This document shows positions 56,944-57,071 of a stretch of 57,071 bases of DNA, in pieces (within the stretch, counting starts at the first letter, position 1; the number at the start of each line of letters is the position of its first letter). The notes beneath the pieces were generated by a model. That model saw nothing but the letters and a program-made list of their open reading frames with translations, made no database searches and was not told where the DNA came from. The DNA is from Prevotella sp. GTDB taxonomy: Bacteria; Bacteroidota; Bacteroidia; Bacteroidales; Bacteroidaceae. Made by a program: the position numbers and the translations under genes. The DNA lies in NCBI GenBank assembly GCA_017619275.1, contig JAFZSR010000023.1, forward strand, positions 1-57,071, read 5' to 3'.

Positions 56944-57071
56944 AGGAATGACGTGATACCTGCATCGTGCAGTGCTAGCAGCCGAAGCTCGAAATAGCGG
57001 TCATCGGTGAAGCCGAAGCCCCACGCTTCATCACCTTAATCTTTGTATAAATGAATGGAGAAAGCTGACAA
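56944..57071 (-). other. Right-edge sequence upstream of the 55495 gene
   Basis: No convincing gene. On the minus strand another frame reads DEAWGFGFTDDRYFELRLLA then LHDAGITSFL and stops at 56940, overlapping the GTG start. It looks protein-like but follows an in-frame TAA about 31 codons up and has no ATG. It may be the lost N-terminal part of the exported protein in a shifted frame. Confidence 0.35.

Noticed and set aside
1-57071. tRNA, rRNA or riboswitch genes
   Set aside because: No cloverleaf, rRNA-like stretch or known aptamer core was recognised by eye in the gaps; a covariance-model search (Rfam, tRNAscan) would settle it.

Overview
The window looks like chromosomal DNA from a Bacteroidales bacterium, most probably Prevotella or a close relative. 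The evidence is: a Bacteroidetes promoter grammar (TTTG, about 19-20 nt, TAnnTTTG) in front of many genes; Bacteroidetes-specific families (DUF4954, STN-domain outer-membrane barrel, DUF4974 anti-sigma, GCYxxMF-type surface repeats, DUF1573); and several exported proteins ending in a Prevotella-style tail of the form FDLQGRxV..KGLYIVNGKKxxIK. No rRNA, tRNA, CRISPR array or complete insertion sequence was seen. A partial transposase sits at the left edge.

Layout. 1-560: transposase N-terminus and repeats. 562-4198 (-): FGGY sugar kinase and a secreted M13 peptidase, 4 bp apart. 4466-8326 (+): hflX, a PIN-type toxin-antitoxin pair in the same run, then a DUF4954 protein. 8668-15162 (-): M16 lipoprotein peptidase, flippase, four-helix-bundle protein, SpmA-SpmB fusion. 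15686-19334 (-): large exported protein with its micropeptide. 19827-20984 (+): GH105. 21143-26301 (-): S41 lipoprotein, DUF1846 protein, membrane LytTR regulator. 26480-35084 (+): two giant exported repeat proteins, the first followed by a micropeptide. 35085-35953: repeat-rich gap with a broken C-terminal-tail gene. 35954-37090 (+): AAA ATPase. 37201-42301 (-): GH2 and GH35 glycosidases. 42443-45438 (+): unknown protein, coiled-coil protein, zapA, rny. 45614-46012 (-): DUF1573. 46483-50123 (-): ECF sigma factor, minimal anti-sigma and STN outer-membrane barrel. 50254-53558 (-): histidine phosphatase, RecD-like helicase, HD protein. 53691-55196 (+): PafA-like phosphatase. 55311-56943 (-): third exported protein plus micropeptide.

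How genes work together. Secreted glycosidases (GH105, GH2, GH35) and a sugar kinase fit plant or host glycan use. The divergent PafA-like and histidine-type phosphatases fit phosphate scavenging. The sigma/anti-sigma/barrel operon is a FecIRA-like surface signalling relay.

The most novel pattern is a repeated two-gene unit. Three separate loci carry a large exported protein with an 'ATF/ATY' module plus the FDLQGR-type tail, followed at once by a 54-62-residue peptide. Each peptide begins with a KK-Y-P signature, ends in a tryptophan-acidic WDDED tail and has a strong Shine-Dalgarno, which is unusual for this phylum. A second theme is a set of short-period tandem repeats (7- and 9-bp units). 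Several are built as a direct array followed by its reverse complement, in gene junctions and sometimes inside coding sequence.
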